A stretch of DNA of 64,000 bases, taken from NCBI GenBank assembly GCA_001599355.1, contig BCGQ01000002.1, positions 385,554-449,553 on the forward strand. Direction: 5' to 3'. Of this stretch, positions 9,195 through 20,787 are shown piece by piece. Below the pieces are notes generated by a model. That model did no database searches and was not told where the DNA came from. It worked only from the letters and a program-made list of their open reading frames with translations. Every line of letters starts with the position of its first letter. The first letter of the stretch is position 1. Source of the stretch: Nakazawaea peltata (taxonomy: Eukaryota; Ascomycota; Pichiomycetes; Alaninales; Pachysolenaceae). Made by a program: the position numbers and the translations under genes.

Positions 9195-11375
9195 ATGAAC
9201 TTCTTAACTAAGACGTTGAACACCTTAACGGGTCAACTGATCCCGTACAATAAAGGTGATTTCGTCCTGAAAATTGAGAACCTTTGGGACGTTTATGACG
9301 GGACAGCCAAAAGTGATGGAATAACACCCGTCTCCATCTTCCAATTGGATAAGCAACAACAACCTTCTCAGCAGCTGTACCGTCTCGCATTGAATAACTC
9401 GAAAAAGTTATCCATTATCAAGTACCCGGGGGTATTGAAGGTCGTCGAAGTCATCGACAATGACAGTCTGTTGTATATTATCACCGAAAGAGTTAGACCT
9501 CTTTCTTATCATCCGATTATCAATGACTCCAATGAGGCCAAGATGTTGGGAGTGTACAACATTGCGAAGACGTTGAAGTTTTTGAATCTGGACGCTTCTT
9601 CGGTTCATGGGAAGATCAATTTCGAGTCTGTTTTTGTCACTCAAAGTGGAGAATGGAAGTTGGCCAGTTTTGAAATCTTGACCAACTTGAATGATCCAGA
9701 TCAATCTGTGCTTCAATTAGCTCAGTTAGTGCCTTCGTTCAACCTGTATGTTCATCCACCTGAATTTCAGTCTATAGATCTTTTAACAAGAGGAAAGTCA
9801 GGCTTGAAATTTGATGCCTATAAATTGGGATGTTTCATATTGAATGTGTTCAGTGGAGATGCTCCTTTGGATCATGAGGCCGCTGGTCTGTTGGTGACTA
9901 AAGTTCCTAGATCATTACAAGCTGCTGTCAAAAAGTTACTCAGTGACTCAATTACCACTAGAGCTACCGTAGATTTATTCGTAAGGAAAGGTGAAGATTC
10001 CTTCTTTGATATTCCATATATTAGAGAATTCCAGAACCTTCGAGAAATCAACTTCAAATCTTCCAAAGACAAGTTGCAGACATTCGAGAATTTGTGTAGT
10101 CAGGTTGATAAGTATCCTACCGGGTTTGCTGAGTACTCATTATTACCACTGATCATGCAATTCTATCAATTCAGTCAGCAACCACCAGCTCAACAGCAAC
10201 AACAACAGCAACAAGTACTTAGTCTGAACCCTGAAGAACCCGAGGAAGAGATCCCAGACTTGGCTTCCAAAATCTTGTATCACATCTTACATCTCGATCA
10301 ACTATTACAGTTGGAACAATCGAAATTCAATAAATTGATCAAGCCAGTCATTTTCCAGTCATTCACTAAGGCAGATCGTTCGGTCCGTATGATATTATTG
10401 ACCACTTTACCCCAATATATCACCAAATTGGAGAAGACCGAGATCAATAACACCATCTATGGTCAATTGGTGACCGGATTTAACGATACAAATCTGACCA
10501 TCAGAGAGGAAACCTTGAAATCGATAACTTTAGTACTGGAATTCTTGACTGAAAGACAGTTGAATAATGATTTATTGAGATATTTGGCCAAATTGCAAAA
10601 CGACGAGTCCGAAACGATCCGTACTAATGTCGTTATCTGCTTAAGTAAGATAGGACATCATATGAACAAATCTTCCAGACTGAATATCTTGATTACTGCA
10701 TTCAATAAGTCGATTAAAGACCCATTTATTCCAACTAGATTGTCTACTTTAGTTCTGTTTGGGTCTTGTGTCGAGTTTTTCACCCCAGAGATCATTGCTT
10801 CGAGAATTTTATCGATCATTCTGCCTTCTCTTCTCGACAAATCTACGAAAATCCGTCAAGAACTGTCCAAAATGTTCGATATGTTCTTGGATATCATTAG
10901 GAAGGAACTGGAGAGACTCCCACTGGAAATTGATGACGATGAACTGTCTAAGGATGTGTTTAGTTTGGGATCGAAGTTAGCTGATGCCACATTGGGTGGT
11001 TGGGGACATTTAAATAGGTTTGCTACACCACCTGTCACTGCAAGCAAACAGACAGGACCAACTAATATCGCTCTGGATCCTACTCAACATATTGAAGATG
11101 AAGAAGTCGATGATCTTATTAATGATTTTGATGATCAATGGGGAGAAGATGAGGAAGACGAACCAGAACCAGCACCAGCTCCAGTTCCTACCCGTTTGCT
11201 GTCTACTCAACGAACTAAAATAGTCAGACAACCATCTAAACCAACCTCTAAACCAGAATCCAAACCATTGAGAACTGGAGGATTGAAATTACAACTGAAA
11301 CCTAAAACTTCCAAATTGAAATTGGACCTCAAACTTGACGAAGGTGCCGACAGTTGGGGTGACGGCTGGGATTAA
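9195..11375 (+). CDS. CEX1: SCYL1-type pseudokinase with HEAT repeats, Cex1
   Basis: This 726-residue protein has an N-terminal degenerate protein-kinase domain (about 20-270; no HRD or DFG catalytic motif is apparent, and HPPEFQS replaces the APE region), HEAT-like helical repeats at about 300-560 and an acidic/basic low-complexity tail ending in short repeats of Lys/Leu/Pro and the WGDGWD terminus. This is the SCYL1 family, Cex1 in yeast: a cytoplasmic factor that collects tRNA from nuclear pores and also binds COPI coat components. The WGD-type C-terminus is typical. A short polyglutamine run lies near residue 335. S. cerevisiae CEX1 (YOR112W) lies between YOR111W and AZF1, matching the order here. 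Confidence 0.9.
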   Translation: MNFLTKTLNTLTGQLIPYNKGDFVLKIENLWDVYDGTAKSDGITPVSIFQLDKQQQPSQQLYRLALNNSKKLSIIKYPGVLKVVEVIDNDSLLYIITERVRPLSYHPIINDSNEAKMLGVYNIAKTLKFLNLDASSVHGKINFESVFVTQSGEWKLASFEILTNLNDPDQSVLQLAQLVPSFNLYVHPPEFQSIDLLTRGKSGLKFDAYKLGCFILNVFSGDAPLDHEAAGLLVTKVPRSLQAAVKKLLSDSITTRATVDLFVRKGEDSFFDIPYIREFQNLREINFKSSKDKLQTFENLCSQVDKYPTGFAEYSLLPLIMQFYQFSQQPPAQQQQQQQQVLSLNPEEPEEEIPDLASKILYHILHLDQLLQLEQSKFNKLIKPVIFQSFTKADRSVRMILLTTLPQYITKLEKTEINNTIYGQLVTGFNDTNLTIREETLKSITLVLEFLTERQLNNDLLRYLAKLQNDESETIRTNVVICLSKIGHHMNKSSRLNILITAFNKSIKDPFIPTRLSTLVLFGSCVEFFTPEIIASRILSIILPSLLDKSTKIRQELSKMFDMFLDIIRKELERLPLEIDDDELSKDVFSLGSKLADATLGGWGHLNRFATPPVTASKQTGPTNIALDPTQHIEDEEVDDLINDFDDQWGEDEEDEPEPAPAPVPTRLLSTQRTKIVRQPSKPTSKPESKPLRTGGLKLQLKPKTSKLKLDLKLDEGADSWGDGWD

Positions 11376-11463
11376 CCTACAAAAACATTACTCAAGATCA
11401 ATATTATATGATTAGCACTAACCTACTTACGTTTAATATATATAAATAATTCTATAAACTCAT

Positions 11464-14267
<2,804 letters not shown>

Positions 14268-14681
14268 TCATGGCTCCTCCTTAGAGAAATCATCTGCACT
14301 CAATCTCTCTCCAAATACCTCCTCAACATGATTACACATATCTACCAAATCATCCAACCCTTTATGCAACAGTTGAACCAGTGTAGTTGGTCCATAGGTT
14401 TGAATTCTGATATTCAACTTGGTCTCAGATGGATGAGGAATAGAGTAACCACAGAACTCAACGTCTGGATTCTTCATGATGATGTATCTTAAAGCATTTC
14501 CCAAAGTATGATCCTCTTCGGCAATTTGGAAAGAAGCGGCGGTTCCATCTTCACTAGCTCCAGGTAAGAGCTTGATCTTTTCGGTGTCGACTTCTTCCTC
14601 ATTGGTGTCTTCTACATCCATAGCGTCATCGACAACTCTTTCAGTAGCGGATTCGTGCATCTCTTGGTCTACAGCAGACAT
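14268..14681 (-). CDS. RPC19: RNA polymerase I/III subunit AC19
   Basis: A 137-residue protein matching AC19, the small alpha-like subunit shared by RNA polymerases I and III. An acidic N-terminal tail (1-45) precedes the conserved domain with SFQIAEEDHTLGNALRY, KNPDVEFCGYSIPHPSE and NIRIQTYG. The next block reads TT-x-VQ-x-LHKGL, where both x are CTG codons (14379-14381 and 14370-14372); S. cerevisiae has Ala at both places (TTAVDALQKGL). This is among the best local evidence for CUG-Ala decoding. RRPE-like GAAAATTTTTT and GGAAAAATTTTT lie at about 14730-14760 upstream. Confidence 0.97.
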   Translation of the reverse strand: MSAVDQEMHESATERVVDDAMDVEDTNEEEVDTEKIKLLPGASEDGTAASFQIAEEDHTLGNALRYIIMKNPDVEFCGYSIPHPSETKLNIRIQTYGPTTLVQLLHKGLDDLVDMCNHVEEVFGERLSADDFSKEEP

Positions 14682-14983
14682 CTTTAATCAGGTCCTATCC
14701 TTTAGTAATGAAATCAAAGAGGAATAGGAGAAAATTTTTTTAAGTAGGGAAAAATTTTTAGTTTGAGGGTTGGGTGATGGGTGTAAAGGGGGTAACTGTA
14801 AAGGGGGGTAATCGAGGGGGAGGTACCGAACAAAGTAGATATATCAGAAGAGATAGTATATGAGAAGCAGAATATCTAATTGGATTTGCGAAATTCGGTC
14901 TGGAATATCAAAATACCACCCCTAAGTTACTTTGTGGTCGTGTACAAACACCCAATGAGCGAATTACAAATAATTAGATACTT

Positions 14984-15226
14984 ATGCAAATAAGCAAGAG
15001 ACAAGCGATTGAGGATTATGATTTCCTAGTTAAGAAATTACCAGAACAAATTCGTATTCGGGTTAGTGAATTTTACGCAGAAAATAATCTTAATAGGGAG
15101 GATAAAGCAAAGAAATTTAAAGCATCTCATACAGACAATTTAAGTAGTTTACCAGTAACTTTACCAGTAACGTTCAATAGTGAACTGATCTTCAGATCGA
15201 TCCTTTACTCTCTCTGTCCTGCCTAG
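14984..15226 (+). CDS. Small hypothetical protein, 80 residues
   Basis: An ATG-started frame divergent from RPC19. The product begins with a helical, charged region (RQAIEDYDFLVKKLPEQIRI, then YAENNLNREDKAKKF) that has normal coding-like composition, and ends with a short hydrophobic stretch. A short upstream ATG frame (14955, 12 codons) overlaps its start region. I do not recognise a family. It could be a real small gene, an upstream frame of the long AZF1 leader, or chance. Confidence 0.35.
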   Translation: MQISKRQAIEDYDFLVKKLPEQIRIRVSEFYAENNLNREDKAKKFKASHTDNLSSLPVTLPVTFNSELIFRSILYSLCPA

Positions 15227-15814
15227 AGCTCACATACTCCGACAGCAACATCTCCTACTCAAATACTACCCCCCTGGCATCTCTCCCCTATCATCATCCC
15301 CCTATAGTTTCCCCTCTAAATATCCCCCTATAGTTCATCTTATCTGACACCTTAATTTCTTTTTCCCAATCAAAATCTCAATTTCTTTTGTTTCTTCTTT
15401 TCTTTTTACCTCCACTACACGTCAACAAACGAGTGACACAAGAAACACACCTGTTGACCCCTGAAATCAACACGCGACTTGATCCAACAAGTCCACAGCG
15501 CTTTAATCAACTCAACTCTTCAACATCCTCAACCACCCAATCCCCCTCAATATCCTCCCCTCCACTTACCAATTCTCGCCACCTGAAACAGCAATCCCTC
15601 AGAATTTACAACAGAAATTGCGGCCAATTTCCCCCCCTTTAAGCACCCAACGGAAGCCCAAAAAAAAGAAAGAAAATTTTTTTGTCCTTTCTTTTTAAGA
15701 GCAACAGCTTAACTACGTGAATCAAGAGATCATTAGCGAGCCGGGTACCTGACGGAGAATTCATCGAATCAGACAATCGGATCCTCTTCTACAGATCCCA
15801 AGACAATCGTGACC
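15227..15814. other. AZF1 leader region
   Basis: About 590 bases, C/T-rich and then A-rich, with GAAAATTTTTTT at about 15672. An 84-codon frame (15388-15642) is Ser/Thr/Pro/Gln-rich and looks like translated leader rather than a gene. Confidence 0.4.
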
Positions 15815-17935
15815 ATGTACAATATGTCGCAATCCAACAAAAACCCCCCACCTCCTAACTCCTCAAGCAATCCAAATGACGCCCCTTCTTCTTTTGTGAG
15901 GATGGGTTCGATGTCTGATGAGGCTGGAGCTTTTTCAATTTCAAGACGTGGGTCTTCACTTCTATATCCAATGCTTAGAGAGAATTCTGTCATTGAACAC
16001 CCCAATGGGGCTGCTTCCGGTCCTGGGGCTGCTCATAATAACGGTTCCACTACGCCCGGTTTCAATTATTCAATGGATAATAGAAATAGTATGGGTTTAC
16101 CACGTAATGAATCTATTTCACAATTCTTTACAGGATTCAATTCACGTTCAAATAGTGATGCTTTACAACCGGCAACCAATTTTTCAACAACTCCAAATTC
16201 TCTGCCAACTCTGCAATTTGCTCCACAGCAACAACAACAACAACTGCTGCTGCTGCCTCAATCACTGCAACAATACCATCATCAAAGTTTACCACATCCA
16301 ATGAACCCTCCTGGACATCCAAGTGGTCCTCAGGCTCAACAACTGCCATCGCTGTCCCAACCACTGTCCCAACATCCTCAACAACCACAAGGAAATTTCT
16401 ATCCGGGTACTGCTACCGATTATATGAATCATAGATATCCTCCTGCCGATGGTAATCCTCAATATTATGATTATGGAGCTCAGCCACAACCTCAACAACA
16501 ACCTCCTCCAAATTCACTGATTGCTCAACAACATGCTGGCCATCCTCAAGCTACCGGAGCTAAGGATGGTGCCGTTATTGACCCATTGGCTGCCAATAGA
16601 AGACCCTCTGATCAATTCGATTTCAATCTGCGTTCAAGAGCTAATAGTAACTTCTTTGGAAGACCTCGTCAATTGAGTATTCTTCCTATTCAAGATGGTC
16701 CTAATGATTTCGATTCATTTTTGAAAAGAGATTCGTTCAGAGGTTTAATGAATTATAATGGAGGTGATATTTTAGATCATATTCCAAATTTCCAAGATCA
16801 GGAATTCCAACAATACAGACAACATTCCAGAAGTGGATCCACCAACAACACTGGCTATGTCAATGGAGCTCGTTATTCAGCCGGTAACTTTTTTGATCCT
16901 CAACAGCAACTTCAACAGCAACAACTTCACGGCAAGCAAATACCTCATTCACAACAGCAACCATTGCCTTCGATTCCACAACAATCAGGATCACGTAATG
17001 ATCAAGGATCAAATGATGAACCGGGCAAGAAGAAACAGAAACGTCAAACTAAGAAAGGTAAACAAAGTGGTAATTTGGATACATACTCTTTCCCTAAACA
17101 ACAACCTGGAACTCATCCAGTGAACCGTGGAGATGGAAAATTAGTGCCTCTGCAAGAAGTGATGCATTCTGATGACGGTCGTCCTTTGTTAGGTGCCACT
17201 AAAGTGGATCAATTGATGTTAGTTATCGAGCTGAGAAATAAAGGAATCAATAAACTGATTCCTCGTGCAGAAGATGGATCCATTTTACTGGATCTGGAAG
17301 CTGGTGTGATTCCTCAACCTATTGATTTAGTTGGTGGTGTGGAAAAACATACCTTGGCTCGTAATAAGAACTATCAATGTAATTATTGTATGAAGAAGTT
17401 CACCCAATCGACACATCTCGAAGTTCATGTCCGTTCTCATATCGGTTATAAACCTTATGAATGTAATTATTGTGGGAAGAGATTTACTCAAGGTGGTAAT
17501 CTTCGTACTCATCTTCGATTACATACTGGAGAAAGACCATTCCAATGTGATGTTTGTGATAGGAAATTCTCAAGAAAGGGTAATTTACAACTGCACAAAC
17601 TGACCCATGATAATTATAAACCATTTGAGTGTAGATTAGATGGTTGTTCCAGGTCTTTCACCCAGTTAGGTAACTTGAAGAGTCACCAAAATAGATTCCA
17701 TTTGGAAACATTGAATAAATTGACCGAAAAATTAGCCGATTTGGGTTCGGATGGTTCTGATATCATGTTCAAAATTGAAAATTTGCCGTATGAAGAGCAA
17801 AGTTTATTGAAATATTTCACCTCTACTTACAAGAATTTGAACAGAGGTATTCGTGGACGTGGAAAGGGTGCTGGTACATCCAATATCCTGGATTCAACCG
17901 GTTCAGGAAGTGTTAAGGGACAAGTACAGAAGTGA
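15815..17935 (+). CDS. AZF1: C2H2 zinc-finger transcription factor Azf1
   Basis: A 706-residue protein with a long disordered N-terminus rich in Gln, Pro, Asn and Ser (polyglutamine near 135-150) and four adjacent C2H2 fingers at about 520-630: CNYC...H, CNYCGKRF, CDVCDRKF and the atypical CRLDGCSRSF with HQNRFH. The finger block, the linker TGERPF and the tail ending RGIRGRGKGAGT match Azf1, an activator of carbon-metabolism and cell-wall genes. A CTG at 17591-17593 falls at an Ala position of S. cerevisiae Azf1 (GNLAAH). The first ATG in frame is 15815; a second ATG three codons later is also possible. S. cerevisiae AZF1 is YOR113W, next to CEX1. Confidence 0.92.
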   Translation: MYNMSQSNKNPPPPNSSSNPNDAPSSFVRMGSMSDEAGAFSISRRGSSLLYPMLRENSVIEHPNGAASGPGAAHNNGSTTPGFNYSMDNRNSMGLPRNESISQFFTGFNSRSNSDALQPATNFSTTPNSLPTLQFAPQQQQQQLLLLPQSLQQYHHQSLPHPMNPPGHPSGPQAQQLPSLSQPLSQHPQQPQGNFYPGTATDYMNHRYPPADGNPQYYDYGAQPQPQQQPPPNSLIAQQHAGHPQATGAKDGAVIDPLAANRRPSDQFDFNLRSRANSNFFGRPRQLSILPIQDGPNDFDSFLKRDSFRGLMNYNGGDILDHIPNFQDQEFQQYRQHSRSGSTNNTGYVNGARYSAGNFFDPQQQLQQQQLHGKQIPHSQQQPLPSIPQQSGSRNDQGSNDEPGKKKQKRQTKKGKQSGNLDTYSFPKQQPGTHPVNRGDGKLVPLQEVMHSDDGRPLLGATKVDQLMLVIELRNKGINKLIPRAEDGSILLDLEAGVIPQPIDLVGGVEKHTLARNKNYQCNYCMKKFTQSTHLEVHVRSHIGYKPYECNYCGKRFTQGGNLRTHLRLHTGERPFQCDVCDRKFSRKGNLQLHKLTHDNYKPFECRLDGCSRSFTQLGNLKSHQNRFHLETLNKLTEKLADLGSDGSDIMFKIENLPYEEQSLLKYFTSTYKNLNRGIRGRGKGAGTSNILDSTGSGSVKGQVQK

Positions 17936-18030
17936 GTTGTTCTGTTATTTGATTTTATATTTGCTTTTACATATTATTTGTGACTATTATTTACTTCTAA
18001 TGCACTATGTTTAAAAAAAGATACTAATAT

Positions 18031-20787
18031 TTATTTGTAAGTGTTATCATGAGCCCATTCGTTTAATAATTCGTCAAAGTTGTATAGACCGGAAGGTTCC
18101 GAGAAGGGTTGCGTTTGTTCAGAGCCAGATCCCGGTTCAAGAGGTTGAGAGGGAATTGTCGATCCGGTAGGTGAATAAGAAGATCCGACGGTAGATAATG
18201 GTACGGAACTAGTGGCCGAAGTCTCTGAGAATCCTGGGATTTGGAAATCATCAAATTCTGTCCCGTTTATTTGTAAGTCATCAAGTAAATCAGTAGATGT
18301 CTTGGCGAAGTCCGAATTCATATAAGGAGGAAGGAATTTACCAAAGATTCTTTCATCGAATTTATCGATGATACCTGGGATGTATTTTCCATTCAGGATG
18401 CCGGGCAGTGTCAGGTCCAGCAGTGGAGTGGCCTGCAGTGGGGTGCCTGGCAGTGTCAGATCCAGTGTCACCCCGCGCAGTGTCAGATCAGTCAGTGACG
18501 CAACATTTTCCCGCGGCAATTCGGCAGAAACAGAACCCGAACCCCCATCTTCAGAACCCAACTTCACTTCATTACTGTCAATCTCACTGTTGATCGGTGT
18601 TGGAACTGACATTTTCAACTCAATTCCAGTTCCCTTACCGTTTATATAATTAATTCCATTAACAATTTGATCACCCCCAACTTTCGACTCATCTCCCGTA
18701 GCCTTCTCTTGAGACAGCCTCAGTTTCTGAACAGCCGCAGTCCTAGCGGCAGTATTTCTATTCATTTGCTCAAATACAGAGTTCAAAATATTAAAAGTAC
18801 GTCTAGCCAGCGTAGTACTATTTTTCAAGATTTCTAATACTTTTTTACCCCTCTCCAGATCCAGCTTAATCAGCATATATTCTTCATCTACTACCCCTGG
18901 TCCAAAATGTACATAATAAACAAGACACAGTACACTGAAGAAGATAGTATAGACACTGAACCAGTATGATCCACTTAACATATCCTTCAGCACCATATCT
19001 TCACTCAATTTCACAACTATTCGGGCCACATTTATACTGTTTTTCAGCTTCTCCAACAGTTGCAATTCGTAAATATTAGACGCATCCCGGAAGTCACGTG
19101 ATATGTAATGAATGAAAGGACGATATAAGATGATCTTGATATGTAAATAAGCAAAGTGGAGTAATTTGTTGGCTTTGCAGTACCTTTGATGGGGTTCTAT
19201 TCCTGGTTTCAATTCCAATGGGAGTTCATTGACCCACCCCTGTAATTCCAACTCTAAATTATAGACAATGTCATTCATCGATTGAGGGGGAACATTTGGC
19301 TGCTTCTTATTAATCGGATAGAGTTTATGCACTACCTTTTTCATCACCATAAGTAATTTGGTATGAGCATTCAGAATAGCCGAACTGGAAAGTCCCTTCT
19401 GATTACTGAAATTATATCCTGTTTCTGTGATATTTTCATCATCCAATTCAATTGGGAAATCTTGGTCGAAATCTTCATCGTCTAAAGACATTGGTAATCC
19501 AAGCATGGCATTTACATAGATATCCATTTTATAGACAGTCCAGAAAATACGTTTACGGACTTCGAGTTCGATAGGATTGAAGGGTTGCTTTAATCTACGA
19601 TGGAATCCCTCTCTAAGTAAAGCACGGAGCCCAATTCCAACATATGAATAACATGTAGATAATCTGGCTCCACATTGTAAGAATAAAACAAGCATGACTA
19701 TGGTTTGAATACCGTAGATATCACGAGTATCTGTAATGTCGATCAATTTACGCAGCAGAATGAAATATCTGTACCCCTCATCATCAAAAATATCCAGCTC
19801 TTCTTTGGTTTGACCTATACTATTTTTAGTAACTTGAGAAGATTTGTAGAATAAAGAACCACACAGCATTACCGAATAGACCAAGGGTAAGAATTTCTGT
19901 TGAGTATCCGTATAGTTAACAGGGTCAGTCTCATAAAGAATACTCAACTGTTTAATGAAACTTGGTCTATGATAGAATCTGAAAAGTACACAGGTATTAT
20001 CCCAGGTCAATGAGATCAATTTGACCAGGATTTCTTTAGGAGGAAGTATAATCTTGATCTCCTTACCGACAAGACTCTCAATAGAGCCATCAATTGCCTG
20101 GGCTTGTGAAGTCAGAGGAGTGCTGGAGGAAGATTGAGGAGAGTGGACATCACTGGAGCTTCCTGAAGGATAGATATTACGGATCGCCGATATATTGTAT
20201 AAATGAACTAACTCTTGTAATTTAACGTTCGGTTCCTGTGGTTTTTCAGATCTCCATTGTTGTAAGACACTGTTTAATTTGAAAATATTAGCGTTACGAA
20301 GTTCTGGGAGTAATTTGGCAACAAATTGTTCATATTGAGCAAGAAGTTTATCGGCAGATATTTGTGGTTCCAGTTGTACGATATTGGAAGTTGAGTCTTG
20401 TCTTGAAACATCAGGTCTTTGAAGTTCTGTATCTGTCCGTTTCCTCGTTGAAGGCTGATTGTACGTACATTCATACGAATAAACCGTACAATGAATACAT
20501 GGCTGTTGTCCATCACATTTGACCTTCTTACGACGACACTCATCACACAGTCTGGTGACTCTCTTACGCTTAGGTGCTTGCAGCAGCGAGTCATTCACCG
20601 CAGGTAGAAGTATAGGAGCGGGACTATCAGCTGAATCTAAGCGGGGAGCTGAAGATGGTGCGGGGTCATGCTCACTGATAACGTGGGTCTCTTCAGTATG
20701 AGTGTCTTCATTTGAGTGTTGATGACCTTGATGAGAGAAATACAACTGGGTTGACTCTTCTTCTATCAGATGTTTTCGTTGAGGCAT
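18031..20787 (-). CDS. ASG1: Zn2Cys6 transcription factor Asg1
   Basis: A 918-residue regulator. The zinc cluster at about 77-112 (CDECRRKKVKCDGQQPCIHC) is almost identical to that of S. cerevisiae Asg1, and the central fungal-specific domain (about 240-650) shares GREIKIILPP-type, FYHRPSFI, ARLSTCYSYVG, MLGLP and ILYRPFIHY blocks with it. Asg1 is linked to stress response and fatty-acid utilisation genes. The C-terminal region holds a cluster of CTG codons (18370-18505) in imperfect TLDLTLPGT-like repeats. It converges on AZF1 with 95 bases between stops. Confidence 0.93.
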   Translation of the reverse strand: MPQRKHLIEEESTQLYFSHQGHQHSNEDTHTEETHVISEHDPAPSSAPRLDSADSPAPILLPAVNDSLLQAPKRKRVTRLCDECRRKKVKCDGQQPCIHCTVYSYECTYNQPSTRKRTDTELQRPDVSRQDSTSNIVQLEPQISADKLLAQYEQFVAKLLPELRNANIFKLNSVLQQWRSEKPQEPNVKLQELVHLYNISAIRNIYPSGSSSDVHSPQSSSSTPLTSQAQAIDGSIESLVGKEIKIILPPKEILVKLISLTWDNTCVLFRFYHRPSFIKQLSILYETDPVNYTDTQQKFLPLVYSVMLCGSLFYKSSQVTKNSIGQTKEELDIFDDEGYRYFILLRKLIDITDTRDIYGIQTIVMLVLFLQCGARLSTCYSYVGIGLRALLREGFHRRLKQPFNPIELEVRKRIFWTVYKMDIYVNAMLGLPMSLDDEDFDQDFPIELDDENITETGYNFSNQKGLSSSAILNAHTKLLMVMKKVVHKLYPINKKQPNVPPQSMNDIVYNLELELQGWVNELPLELKPGIEPHQRYCKANKLLHFAYLHIKIILYRPFIHYISRDFRDASNIYELQLLEKLKNSINVARIVVKLSEDMVLKDMLSGSYWFSVYTIFFSVLCLVYYVHFGPGVVDEEYMLIKLDLERGKKVLEILKNSTTLARRTFNILNSVFEQMNRNTAARTAAVQKLRLSQEKATGDESKVGGDQIVNGINYINGKGTGIELKMSVPTPINSEIDSNEVKLGSEDGGSGSVSAELPRENVASLTDLTLRGVTLDLTLPGTPLQATPLLDLTLPGILNGKYIPGIIDKFDERIFGKFLPPYMNSDFAKTSTDLLDDLQINGTEFDDFQIPGFSETSATSSVPLSTVGSSYSPTGSTIPSQPLEPGSGSEQTQPFSEPSGLYNFDELLNEWAHDNTYK

